64,000 nucleotides of DNA, taken from Chachezhania antarctica (lineage in GTDB: Bacteria; Pseudomonadota; Alphaproteobacteria; Rhodobacterales; Rhodobacteraceae). The stretch spans positions 189,945 to 253,944 of the forward strand of contig NZ_QZEX01000007.1 in assembly GCF_003646465.1 (NCBI RefSeq), in the 5' to 3' direction. Positions within the stretch are counted from its first letter, which is position 1. The number at the start of each line of letters is the position of its first letter. Both the position numbers and the translations under genes were made by a program. Of this stretch, positions 1 to 8,067 are shown piece by piece. A model generated the notes under the pieces. The model had not been told where the DNA came from, did not search any database, and was given only the letters and a program-made list of their open reading frames with translations.

Positions 1-141
1 GCTAAGAATGTCGTGAAAGCAGGGGTTTGGGAATCATTCAGGCGATTCCCGGTAACTGCGGACAACGTGCGGTGGATCTGTGCAACAAGCAGGCCATCAA
101 CGTGGACGGGTGGTTTTGGGGCAGAGCGCAGGGCCGATTGG

Positions 142-1398
142 ATGATCAGGCGTAATCCTGTACGCGGGGCAAAAGAAGAAGACGTTATCGACGGCCCGAA
201 AGGGTTCGACGATTACGACTTCCGGATCGGCGACGTGATGCGCGGTGAACGCGCAACCCGGGGCAAATCCCTTCTGGACGTCCAACGCGAACTTCGGATC
301 AAGGCGACGTATATCGCCGCGGTCGAGAATGCCGATCCGTCGGCATTCGATACCCCGGGATTCATAGCCGGCTATGTCCGGTCCTATGCCCGGTATCTGG
401 AACTCGACCCGGACGAGACATTCGCACAATTCTGCAAGGAAAGCGGGTTCAGCGCCTCCCATGGCATGTCCGATCTCGCGTCGACGGCCTCCCGGAACCG
501 GGCCGAGGCCGGACCGAAGCAGATTTCCAAGAAAGACCCGTTCGCTGACAAGAATTCGCCCTTTGCGGGCATCCAGACCAGCGTCTGGGACCAGATCGAC
601 TACCGCGCCGTGGGCTCCAGCCTTGTCCTTGTCGCGTTGATCGGCGGGCTGGTCTTCGGCGGCTGGACGTTCCTGCGGCAGGTGCAGCAGGTGCAACTCG
701 ACCCGCTGGAAGATGCCGCCGACGCGCTGACCGGGCTCGATCCGCTGGACACGGCCACGACCGCGTCCGATGACGGCAGCGTCGAGACGGCACAGGCCAC
801 GACCGATGAAAAACTGGGTCGGCTCTATCGGCCCCAGGCGCTGGAAGTGCCGGTGCTGGTGTCGCGCGACGCGCCGATTGCGTCTCTCGATCCCGGTTCC
901 GTGGGCGCTTTCGGGGCGCCCGGCGGTCCGTGGCAATCGCCGCAAACCGCCGCGGAATCGCTGTTCGATCCGGCACGGCTGGCCTCGATCACGACCGGCC
1001 CGGCCGCTGGCCCTGCCGAGGCAGATCCAGCCGCGCCACAGCCGCAAGTGGTTGAAGCCAAGCCCGAAGAAGTGCGTATCGTCGCTGTGCGCGAAGCATG
1101 GATGCGGGTCACGGCACCCGACGGGTCCGTGATCTTCTCGGCGCTGATGGCCCCGGGCGATCATTTCGACCTGCCGGCTTTCGAAGGCACGCCCACGCTT
1201 CTGTCAGGCGCCAGCGACGGCGCCTATTTCGAAGTCGGGGGCACGCTTTATGGCCCGGTGGGCGACGGCACCGTGGTGCGCGACGTCAAGCTGACCGTCG
1301 CCGACATTCAGGACCGTTACACCCCTGCCGATCCGGATCTGGACGCGGATCTCAGCCGTTACGCAGCGGCGCAGCAGCTCAGGACCGCCGAAGACTGA
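142..1398 (+). CDS. RodZ-like helix-turn-helix membrane protein (DUF4115)
   Basis: Predicted bitopic inner-membrane protein of 418 residues with RodZ architecture. A cytoplasmic helix-turn-helix domain lies at about residues 28-95 (RIGDVMRGERATRGKSLLD, then an IKATYIAAVENAD helix). One membrane helix follows at about 157-176, then an Ala/Asp/Pro-rich linker and a C-terminal DUF4115 beta domain at about 305-390 (REAWMRVTAPDGSVIF). In the family this fold links the cell-shape machinery to the envelope; that role is inferred here. The frame stays open upstream to a GTG at 13. The ATG at 142 is preferred because related proteins, as I recall them, begin just before the acidic stretch ahead of the HTH; neither start has a good ribosome binding site. 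ispG follows after 92 bases on the same strand. Confidence 0.8.
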   Translation: MIRRNPVRGAKEEDVIDGPKGFDDYDFRIGDVMRGERATRGKSLLDVQRELRIKATYIAAVENADPSAFDTPGFIAGYVRSYARYLELDPDETFAQFCKESGFSASHGMSDLASTASRNRAEAGPKQISKKDPFADKNSPFAGIQTSVWDQIDYRAVGSSLVLVALIGGLVFGGWTFLRQVQQVQLDPLEDAADALTGLDPLDTATTASDDGSVETAQATTDEKLGRLYRPQALEVPVLVSRDAPIASLDPGSVGAFGAPGGPWQSPQTAAESLFDPARLASITTGPAAGPAEADPAAPQPQVVEAKPEEVRIVAVREAWMRVTAPDGSVIFSALMAPGDHFDLPAFEGTPTLLSGASDGAYFEVGGTLYGPVGDGTVVRDVKLTVADIQDRYTPADPDLDADLSRYAAAQQLRTAED

Positions 1399-1490
1399 CC
1401 CGGTCGTGACCTGCGCTGCATTGCGGCGCGCCGCTTCGCACTCTATCTAGACGCCAAGGCAGTACTTCCGCCGCTGAAGGAGTCTCGCGC

Positions 1491-2612
1491 ATGTCGCATA
1501 ATCCCATCCGGCCCTGGCGCAACATCGACCGTCGCAAATCCCGGCAGATCATGGTCGGTAACGTCCCTGTCGGGGGCGACGCGCCGATTTCCGTCCAGAC
1601 GATGACCAACACGCCCACAACGGACGTTGCGGCGACCGTGGCGCAGATCCAGGCCGCGGCCGAGGCGGGGGCGGACATTGTCCGCGTGTCCGTCCCGGAC
1701 GAGGCATCGGCCAAGGCGCTGAAGCTGATCGTGCCGGAAAGCCCGGTCCCGATCGTGGCCGACATCCATTTCCATTACCGCCGCGGGATCGAAGCGGCCG
1801 AGGCGGGCGCCGCCTGCCTGCGGATCAACCCGGGCAATATCGGCAGCCCCGCGCGCGTGCGCGAGGTTCTGGATGCCGCCCGCGATCATGGCTGTTCGAT
1901 CCGTATCGGCGTGAATGCTGGCAGCCTTGAGAAGCATCTCCTTGATAAATATGGGGAACCTTGCCCCGACGCGATGGTCGAAAGCGGGCTGGATCACATC
2001 CGTATCCTCGAAGACCACAACTTCCGCGACTACAAGATCAGCGTGAAGGCCTCTGACGTGTTCATGGCCGCCGCCGCCTACCAGGGTATTGCGGAGGCCA
2101 CGGACGCCCCGATCCATCTGGGCATTACCGAGGCAGGCGGCCTGACGTCAGGCACGATCAAGTCGGCCATCGGGCTGGGGAACCTGTTGTGGATGGGCAT
2201 CGGCGACACGATCCGCGTTAGCCTCTCCGCCGATCCGGTGGAAGAGGTGAAGGTCGGCTACGAGATCCTGAAAAGCCTTGGCCTGCGCCATCGCGGGGTG
2301 AACATCATCTCGTGCCCGTCCTGCGCGCGGCAGGGGTTCGACGTTATCAAGACCGTGGAAGCCCTTGAAAAGAGGCTGGAACACATCAAGACGCCGATGT
2401 CCCTGTCGATTATCGGCTGCGTGGTGAACGGCCCGGGCGAGGCGCTGATGACCGATGTCGGCTTCACCGGCGGCGGGGCCGGCAGCGGCATGGTCTACCT
2501 GGCGGGCAAGGCCAGCCACAAGATGTCGAACGACCAGATGATCGAACACATCGTCGAGGAAGTCGAGAAGAAGGCCGCCGAACTCGACGCCGCACCGCAG
2601 GCCGCGGAGTAG
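1491..2612 (+). CDS. ispG: 4-hydroxy-3-methylbut-2-en-1-yl diphosphate synthase
   Basis: Iron-sulfur enzyme of the MEP isoprenoid pathway that converts MEcPP to HMBPP in the cytosol. Its 373 residues fit the bacterial two-domain form: an N-terminal TIM barrel ([12 protein letters not shown] near the start) and a C-terminal cluster domain. The cluster ligands are visible: Cys275 and Cys278 in CPSC, Cys310 in GCVVNGPGE, and Glu317 as fourth ligand. The ATG has a good GAAGGAG site 8-9 bases upstream. The gene ends one base before the convergent cyclase gene, so the two 3' ends must overlap as transcripts. Confidence 0.97.
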   Translation: MSHNPIRPWRNIDRRKSRQIMVGNVPVGGDAPISVQTMTNTPTTDVAATVAQIQAAAEAGADIVRVSVPDEASAKALKLIVPESPVPIVADIHFHYRRGIEAAEAGAACLRINPGNIGSPARVREVLDAARDHGCSIRIGVNAGSLEKHLLDKYGEPCPDAMVESGLDHIRILEDHNFRDYKISVKASDVFMAAAAYQGIAEATDAPIHLGITEAGGLTSGTIKSAIGLGNLLWMGIGDTIRVSLSADPVEEVKVGYEILKSLGLRHRGVNIISCPSCARQGFDVIKTVEALEKRLEHIKTPMSLSIIGCVVNGPGEALMTDVGFTGGGAGSGMVYLAGKASHKMSNDQMIEHIVEEVEKKAAELDAAPQAAE

Positions 2613-2613
2613 C

Positions 2614-4311
2614 CTAGGACGCTTCGCGCGGGGAGAGGTCCACGACCGTACCGCGCGGCACATGGGTGCCGTTCTGCCTTTCGGGGCAGATCTTGCCGTG
2701 CAGATCTTCGAACTGACCGGGCAGGGGCGGGAGCACGCAATGTTCCAGCTGATCCGCCCGCACCGTGCGCGCCATCTCCAGCGCGCGGGCGGCGCCGGCT
2801 TCGTCGCCCAGGGCTTCGAAGCAGAGCGCGCGGAGACGGTGATAGGGCGGATTGCGGGGCTTGATGGCCACGATCCGCTCCATCGTGTCCAGCGCGTCGG
2901 CATGTTCGCCATTGCAGTACTGCGCGGCGGCAAGCTGGAACAGAAGCTTGGTCACGAACGGATCATCCTCCACCTGTTTCGTGACCCGTTTCAGGATCTT
3001 GATACCGTTGTCGAAATCGCCGCCCAGCAGGTAGGCCCACGACAGGCTCATCTGGCCCAGCATGTAGTTCGGGCTGATCTCCAGCGCCATTTCCGAAAAG
3101 CGCCGGCCGGCTGAGGCATCGCGGTCGTGGATGATCTTCACGATCGCCATGGTGTGCAGCACGAAATCGCTTCGCGGCTCGGCCTCCATCGCCACGGCCA
3201 CGTCTTCGGCGTAGCTGTCCCAGTCGTCTGGGGTCACGTCGACATAGCCGGCCGCACTCAGCCAGTGGAAGATGCCCACGCGCATCGCCAGCGAGATCGG
3301 ATCCCGCGGGCTCAACTCAAGCGCGCGCTCGATCACGTTGCGCGCGTCCATGAAGCCTTCGACAGTGGCTTCATAGATATGGCCCACCGCGCGGGCGCGA
3401 AGTTCCGAAACGCTCATCTGTTCCAGCGGCATCAGCTTCGCCCTGTCGGCGTCCAGACGGCTGGTCTGCATCCGCAGGTCGGACACCGCGAGCCCCGCGA
3501 TATCGTCGCAGAAGGCGAACGGATCGGTTGTGTCGCCTTCGTAATTCCGGGAAAACGCGGTGCGGCCTTCGCGGCCCACCAGCAGCGACACCGTCAGCCG
3601 GCCGCGCGTGCCGGACAGGCGCAGACGGCCGCGGATGACGTATTCCGCATCGGCGTTGTTATCGACGACCTGTATTCCGGTCCGGCGCGATGTCAGAAGC
3701 ACGATCTGATCGTAGAGATCCTGCGCCGCGGCCTGGGTGTCGGGCGTTTCCGGCGCGGATTCGATCCGCTCCACGGCGATCTTGGGCACCATATCGGGCG
3801 CCTGCACGGCATTGGCCGGGGCCGGACGCCACTGGTAGGCCTGCACGGGGAAGGGGATGTTCTTGAGCTCGAACGAACCTGCATCCTCGAACCCTTCGGC
3901 CAGATCGCCGGACAACTGCCGCACAAGATCCTGGCTGACCATGATCCCGCCCGGAGGCGCCTCGCTTTGCAGCCTTTGGGCCAGGTTGACGCCGGTGCCG
4001 TAGAAATCGGAATCGTCCTCGACGATCTCGCCCAGGTGGCCACCGATGCGGATGGCAAGCTGGGGGTCTTCGGCCAGCGCTTCCTGCACGTCGCGCGCGC
4101 ATTTCATAGCGGCGGTGACCGACCCGAAGGCCAGGATCCAGCCGTCGCCCAGCCGTTTCAGCACTTCGCCGCCGCATTCGATCACGCGGGGCTCAAGCCG
4201 GCTGTCGCGCAGCGACATGACGGCGGCAATCGCGCGGGCTTCGTCTTCGGCCATGAGCCGCGTGTAGCCCACGACGTCCGCCACAAGGATCACTGCCAAC
4301 CGGCTTCGCAT
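2614..4311 (-). CDS. Class III adenylate/guanylate cyclase with C-terminal TPR domain
   Basis: A 565-residue soluble protein. Residues 1-160 form a class III nucleotide cyclase domain with both metal-binding aspartates (Asp12 in VADVVGYT, Asp56 in RLGDGWILAF) and an NLAQRL transition-state motif, so it is probably active. A middle region of about 100 residues resembles the GlnB-like or adenylate-cyclase-associated part of such proteins (a conserved RGRLRLSGTRGRLTVSLL stretch). The last 250 residues read as TPR-like helical repeats (AMEAEPRSDFVLHTMAIVKI, ALEISPNYMLGQMSLSWAYL). The role is presumably cAMP signalling in response to a partner bound by the repeats; the input is unknown. Substrate choice (ATP or GTP) was not resolved. 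It lies downstream of the dsbA-like gene, separated by a strong inverted repeat. Confidence 0.88.
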   Translation of the reverse strand: MRSRLAVILVADVVGYTRLMAEDEARAIAAVMSLRDSRLEPRVIECGGEVLKRLGDGWILAFGSVTAAMKCARDVQEALAEDPQLAIRIGGHLGEIVEDDSDFYGTGVNLAQRLQSEAPPGGIMVSQDLVRQLSGDLAEGFEDAGSFELKNIPFPVQAYQWRPAPANAVQAPDMVPKIAVERIESAPETPDTQAAAQDLYDQIVLLTSRRTGIQVVDNNADAEYVIRGRLRLSGTRGRLTVSLLVGREGRTAFSRNYEGDTTDPFAFCDDIAGLAVSDLRMQTSRLDADRAKLMPLEQMSVSELRARAVGHIYEATVEGFMDARNVIERALELSPRDPISLAMRVGIFHWLSAAGYVDVTPDDWDSYAEDVAVAMEAEPRSDFVLHTMAIVKIIHDRDASAGRRFSEMALEISPNYMLGQMSLSWAYLLGGDFDNGIKILKRVTKQVEDDPFVTKLLFQLAAAQYCNGEHADALDTMERIVAIKPRNPPYHRLRALCFEALGDEAGAARALEMARTVRADQLEHCVLPPLPGQFEDLHGKICPERQNGTHVPRGTVVDLSPREAS

Positions 4312-4345
4312 TGTCTTGCTGCCCTTTCCCGCCGGTCACGTCTCC

Positions 4346-4385
4346 CCGGTCATGGCCATCATATAGGTACTGCGGCCATGACCGG
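4346..4385. repeat. Perfect 12-bp inverted repeat between dsbA-like and cyclase genes
   Basis: CCGGTCATGGCC at 4346-4357 is the exact reverse complement of 4374-4385, with a 16-base spacer. It lies in the 89-base gap between two leftward genes, so it could end the dsbA-M48 transcript or be an operator for the cyclase gene. No T-run follows in either direction. Confidence 0.6.
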
Positions 4386-4400
4386 CCAGTCACGGTGCGG

Positions 4401-5156
4401 TCAACCGCGCTTGTCGTCGACCAGCGTCTGCATGTGGGCCGCGGGAACATAGCCGCGGATCATCTCGTCCTGCAGCACGAATGTAGGGGTTCCGGTGATC
4501 TGCAGGCGGCGGGCCAGTTCGCGGGTTTCCTGAATCTCTTTCGTCACGTCTTCGCTGTCCATGTGATCGAGGATCGCCTGCGCATCCAGCCCAAGGCCTT
4601 TGGCCAGACGGGACAGCGTGACCTCGTCGGGGTTGCCGGTGAACTCCATCAGCGCGTCGTGGACCTGGCCATAGGCCTCGTCCCCCGCGACCTGCTTGGT
4701 GGCGATGGCAAAGCGGGACGAGATCAGCGACGCCTCGCCAAGGATCGGGAATTCCTTCACCACGAAGCGGATGTTGCCGTCTTGGGCCAGCAGTTCGGCG
4801 ACTTCCGGCACGGCCTTGCGGCAATAGCCGCAGCGATAGTCCATGAACTCGACCAGCGTGATGTCGCCGTCCGGGTTGCCGCCGACCCATGAATAGCCAT
4901 CGTCGAAGATGTCATCGGCGTTGTCAGCCACCAGCGACATGTCGGCTTCGGCCTTGGCCATCTCCTGCCGGGCTTCCAGCAGGTTCAGCGCCTCGACGAT
5001 CACCTCCGGGTTTTCCAGCAGGTAGGACCGGACCTCGCCCTGGAAGGCGCTGCGGTCTTCGGCGCTCATGCTCTCCAGGTCGAAGGCCGGGGCGGCGGTG
5101 GCGAGAAGACCGGTCGTGGCCAGGGCCGTCAGGCCGGTGCGTGCAAGACGCTTCAT
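4401..5156 (-). CDS. DsbA-family periplasmic thiol-disulfide oxidoreductase
   Basis: Secreted thioredoxin-fold protein of 251 residues. The N-terminus (MKRLARTGLTALATTGLLA) is a typical signal peptide with a likely cleavage after APA. The active-site motif is Cys109-Gly-Tyr-Cys112 in DYRCGYCRKAV, as in DsbA/Com1-type proteins, followed by the helical insertion and a cis-Pro loop (TGTPTF). It likely introduces or shuffles disulfides in exported proteins. The ATG at 5156 is chosen because it begins the signal peptide and overlaps the stop of the upstream M48 gene (ATGA), indicating translational coupling. The frame continues upstream only as antisense-like sequence within the M48 gene. Confidence 0.92.
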   Translation of the reverse strand: MKRLARTGLTALATTGLLATAAPAFDLESMSAEDRSAFQGEVRSYLLENPEVIVEALNLLEARQEMAKAEADMSLVADNADDIFDDGYSWVGGNPDGDITLVEFMDYRCGYCRKAVPEVAELLAQDGNIRFVVKEFPILGEASLISSRFAIATKQVAGDEAYGQVHDALMEFTGNPDEVTLSRLAKGLGLDAQAILDHMDSEDVTKEIQETRELARRLQITGTPTFVLQDEMIRGYVPAAHMQTLVDDKRG

Positions 5157-6553
5157 CTGGATTTCCTTTTCTTGTCCTGTTTGGCGGCATCGACGATATC
5201 TTCGGCCCGGCGCGCGCCGGCCGAACCGCGGGGAAGAAGGGCAATGGCCCGGCTGGCATGCAATTCCGCATCTTCCAGCCGGCCTGCAAGGGCAAAACGT
5301 TCGGCGGTGACAAGGGCGGCCATGCCGGTCTGGCCGGTTTCGGCATAGGCGAGGCTGAGAGCGCGCAGCACCCGCGCGTTGCGGGCATCGCGTTGCAGCG
5401 ATTTTTCCATCGCCTGCTGGGCGTCCTTGTAGCGATCGACGGCCAGCAATGCGCGGCCGTAATTGCCAAGGATCAATGCGTCGTCGGGTGCCAGGTTCAC
5501 CGCCTCGCCATAGGCGGCAAGGGCCGGTTGCCATTGGCGGCTTTCGATCAGGAACTGGCCTTTCAGATCGCGGTAGAAAGGATCGTCCGGCCGCAGCGCG
5601 ATGGCCCGGTCGATGGCGGCGACCGAGTTCGAAAGATCCCGGTTGCGGTGATAGGCGATCGCCTCGCGCATCGCGCGGATATCGGGCCAGGGTTCCTCGG
5701 CCGCGCGGCGGAGCGTCCAGTCGGGAGATCGGCTGAAGGCCGTCAGCACGCCATCGACACGCGCGAACCAGTAGCGGTCCGCGTCAGATGGCCCGGCGCC
5801 GGCACCGTTGGCCGCGACATAGGCCTGCGCCGCGCGCATCCGGTCGCGCGTCAGCGGGTGCGAACGGGTATAGGGATCCTGTCGTCCCGCGCTCAGCACT
5901 TCCTGGCCGCGGAAGGTTTCGTGGAGCGCGACCAGCCCCTGTGCGCCAAGGCCCGCGCTTTGCAGGTAGTTGGCGGCGGAGCTGTCTGCAGCCGATTCCT
6001 CGGCCCGAGTATGGCTCAGGAACGACCGCAGGGCGGAATTCTGGACGCCGATGGCCAGCCCGCCCGCGGCTTCGCCCGCGCCGGCCACGCCGGCGATGAT
6101 CCCCAGCGCGATCCCCAGCCCGGCCACCGTCTGCGCGCTGCGCATGTTCACGCCGCGCCGGGTGATGTGGCCATTGGTGATATGCGCGGCCTCGTGCGCG
6201 ATGACGGCCTGCAGGACGCTGCCATCGCCTGCTTTTTCGATCAGCCCGGAATGCACGAAGATGGTCGACCGGTCGACCACGAAGGCGTTGAAGCTGGAAT
6301 CGTCGATGACGAGAACCTTGACCCGGTTCGGGTTCAGCCCCGCCGCGCGCAGGATCGGCGCCGAAAGCTGGGTCAGACCGTATTCGATGCCCGCGTCGCG
6401 CAGGATCGTCAGCGCGCGGGCCGGGGTTGCGGCCATCAGGGCCACGATCACCAGCGCCACGGCCACGCCGCGTGTCGCCAGCGCCGACAAAACGTTGACC
6501 TTGCCGTGCAGAGGCGGGATGGTCGGCAGCCGAAAGGGGCGGATGTTCAACAT
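5153..6553 (-). CDS. M48-family metalloprotease with TPR repeats (BepA/YfgC-like)
   Basis: Predicted periplasmic zinc endopeptidase of 466 residues. A hydrophobic segment at about residues 27-47 serves as signal peptide or anchor. The catalytic motif His120-Glu-Ala-Ala-His124 sits in AVIAHEAAHITNGH, and the third-ligand region EESAADSSAANYL follows about 90 residues later. From about residue 300 on there are TPR-like repeats (AIALRPDDPFYRDLKGQFLI). The layout matches BepA/LoiP-type proteases that monitor outer-membrane assembly; the substrate is inferred only from the family. The start is uncertain: ATG at 6553 is used, but an ATG at 6577 and a TTG just before the hydrophobic segment are possible. 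It is coupled to the dsbA-like gene by an ATGA overlap. Confidence 0.9.
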   Translation of the reverse strand: MLNIRPFRLPTIPPLHGKVNVLSALATRGVAVALVIVALMAATPARALTILRDAGIEYGLTQLSAPILRAAGLNPNRVKVLVIDDSSFNAFVVDRSTIFVHSGLIEKAGDGSVLQAVIAHEAAHITNGHITRRGVNMRSAQTVAGLGIALGIIAGVAGAGEAAGGLAIGVQNSALRSFLSHTRAEESAADSSAANYLQSAGLGAQGLVALHETFRGQEVLSAGRQDPYTRSHPLTRDRMRAAQAYVAANGAGAGPSDADRYWFARVDGVLTAFSRSPDWTLRRAAEEPWPDIRAMREAIAYHRNRDLSNSVAAIDRAIALRPDDPFYRDLKGQFLIESRQWQPALAAYGEAVNLAPDDALILGNYGRALLAVDRYKDAQQAMEKSLQRDARNARVLRALSLAYAETGQTGMAALVTAERFALAGRLEDAELHASRAIALLPRGSAGARRAEDIVDAAKQDKKRKSR

Positions 6554-6569
6554 GGCCGCACATTGGGAG

Positions 6570-7829
6570 ATGGGCATCGGAAACTCAACCGGATCACTCG
6601 GCCTTCGCCGCATTGTGATGGCGCTTGCAGGGGTGGCCTGCGTCTTGCTGTCCGGGATCCCGGACGCCGCGTGTGCACAGTCCGTCCCGCCCGCGCTGGC
6701 CACCGTGGAACAGGACTCCAGCCGGATCGGTGACGCCTCGCGGGGGCGGGCGCTGATCGAACTGTCGCTCAGCCAGCCGGTGCCGTACCGGATCTTCACG
6801 CTCGACGGCCCGCCGCGCGTGATCATCGACTTCCGCGAGGTCGACTGGGACGGCGTCGATCTGGACACGCTGCTGGACGCGGGCCGGATCACGGCCGTGG
6901 CCGCGGGCAGCTACGTGCCCGGCTGGTCGCGGCTGGTGGCCGAACTTGAAGACCCGATGGAGGTGGTCACCGCCGGGATGGACGTATCGGACCGGGCGGT
7001 GCTGAACGTCATGCTGCAACCCGTTGACGCAGATACGTTTTCGCGAAACACCGGCCCCCCAGTCGATGCCGGCTGGGACCTGCCGCCCGTCGCCGCCGCG
7101 GCCCCGGCTCCGCGGGATCCGGACGCGCCGCTTGTCGTGGTGCTGGACCCGGGCCATGGCGGGCTGGATCCCGGCGCGCAACGTGGCAACGTGCAGGAGA
7201 AGGACGTGATGCTGTCCTTCGCCCGCGAATTGCAGGCGGAACTTCGGCGCGCAGGCGGGTACGAGGTTTCGCTGACCCGCCATGACGACCGGTTCGTTTC
7301 GCTGGAGGCGCGGATTTCGCTGGCGCGGGCGGCGGGGGCGGACGTGTTCCTGTCGCTGCATGCCGATGCGCTGGCCGACGGCCTGGCGCACGGCGCGACG
7401 GTACATGTGCTGTCGGACGAGGCATCGGACATCGCGAGCGAGAAACTGGCCGAACGGCACGACCGGTCCGACATCCTGTCGGGCGCGGACCTCTCCGGTG
7501 CCGATGACGAAGTCACGGGCATCCTTCTGGACCTTGCCCGGCAGGAGACCCAGCCCCGGACCGAAGCCCTGGCCAGTGCGCTGGTGCGCGCCATGGGCCA
7601 GTCGGGCGGGCCGATGAACCGGCGCCCCCTCCGCGCGGCGTCGTTTTCGGTGCTGAAGGCGGCCGATTTCCCGTCGGTCCTGATCGAGATCGGTTTCATG
7701 TCGAGCCCGCGGGATTTTACCAACCTTATCAACCCCGACTGGCGCATCGGCATGGCCCGCGGCATCCGCAACGGGCTGGATATCTGGCGGCGCGAGGACC
7801 GGGAGCGCAAGGCGCAGGTCCGCAAGTGA
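6570..7829 (+). CDS. amiC: N-acetylmuramoyl-L-alanine amidase
   Basis: Zinc-dependent peptidoglycan amidase that splits cell-wall peptides from MurNAc during septation. A signal peptide (RRIVMALAGVACVLLSG, cleavage near ACA-Q) is followed by an AMIN domain (about residues 45-160; LSLSQPVPYRIFTLDGPPRV), which localises such enzymes to the septum, and an Amidase_3 domain from about residue 190. The zinc and catalytic motifs are LDPGHGGLDPGA, LHADA and the terminal glutamate region IEIGFMSS. About 420 residues is normal. The start could be 6552, 6570 or 6618; the first two leave almost no space to the divergent M48 start. PBP1A follows 238 bases downstream, a grouping that I recall as common in Rhodobacterales. 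Confidence 0.93.
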   Translation: MGIGNSTGSLGLRRIVMALAGVACVLLSGIPDAACAQSVPPALATVEQDSSRIGDASRGRALIELSLSQPVPYRIFTLDGPPRVIIDFREVDWDGVDLDTLLDAGRITAVAAGSYVPGWSRLVAELEDPMEVVTAGMDVSDRAVLNVMLQPVDADTFSRNTGPPVDAGWDLPPVAAAAPAPRDPDAPLVVVLDPGHGGLDPGAQRGNVQEKDVMLSFARELQAELRRAGGYEVSLTRHDDRFVSLEARISLARAAGADVFLSLHADALADGLAHGATVHVLSDEASDIASEKLAERHDRSDILSGADLSGADDEVTGILLDLARQETQPRTEALASALVRAMGQSGGPMNRRPLRAASFSVLKAADFPSVLIEIGFMSSPRDFTNLINPDWRIGMARGIRNGLDIWRREDRERKAQVRK

Positions 7830-7986
7830 CCGGCCGCCCGCCGGTCCCGCACGGGCCGTTTACCGAATATCAGGGGGGATGCCCTTAGCCTGCCGTCATG
7901 TGCGTTACACAGGAATATGATGGCGCGGGCCCGGCAATCTGTTGCATATGGTCCGGAAATCTGGCCCCAAGCCCCAAGGATCGGTT

Positions 7987-8015
7987 TTGACCCCGGTCCG
8001 GGGCCCATATATATA
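7987..8015 (+). promoter_or_regulatory. Predicted sigma-70-type promoter for the PBP1A gene
   Basis: TTGACC (7987-7992) and TATATA (8010-8015) are separated by exactly 17 bases, ending 52 bases before the GTG start of the PBP1A gene. The spacer contains a CCGG-rich palindrome. The match to the housekeeping consensus is strong, though unproven. Confidence 0.6.
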
Positions 8016-8067
8016 GTGAGACCCAGGCCCGGGGTTTCCGGAACCACAAGAGGCGCAGCGTAGTTTC

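Noticed and set aside
4889-6733. A 614-codon plus-strand frame opposite the M48 and dsbA-like genes
   Set aside because: Shadow of two well-supported genes; no motif, no start site, arginine/proline-rich.
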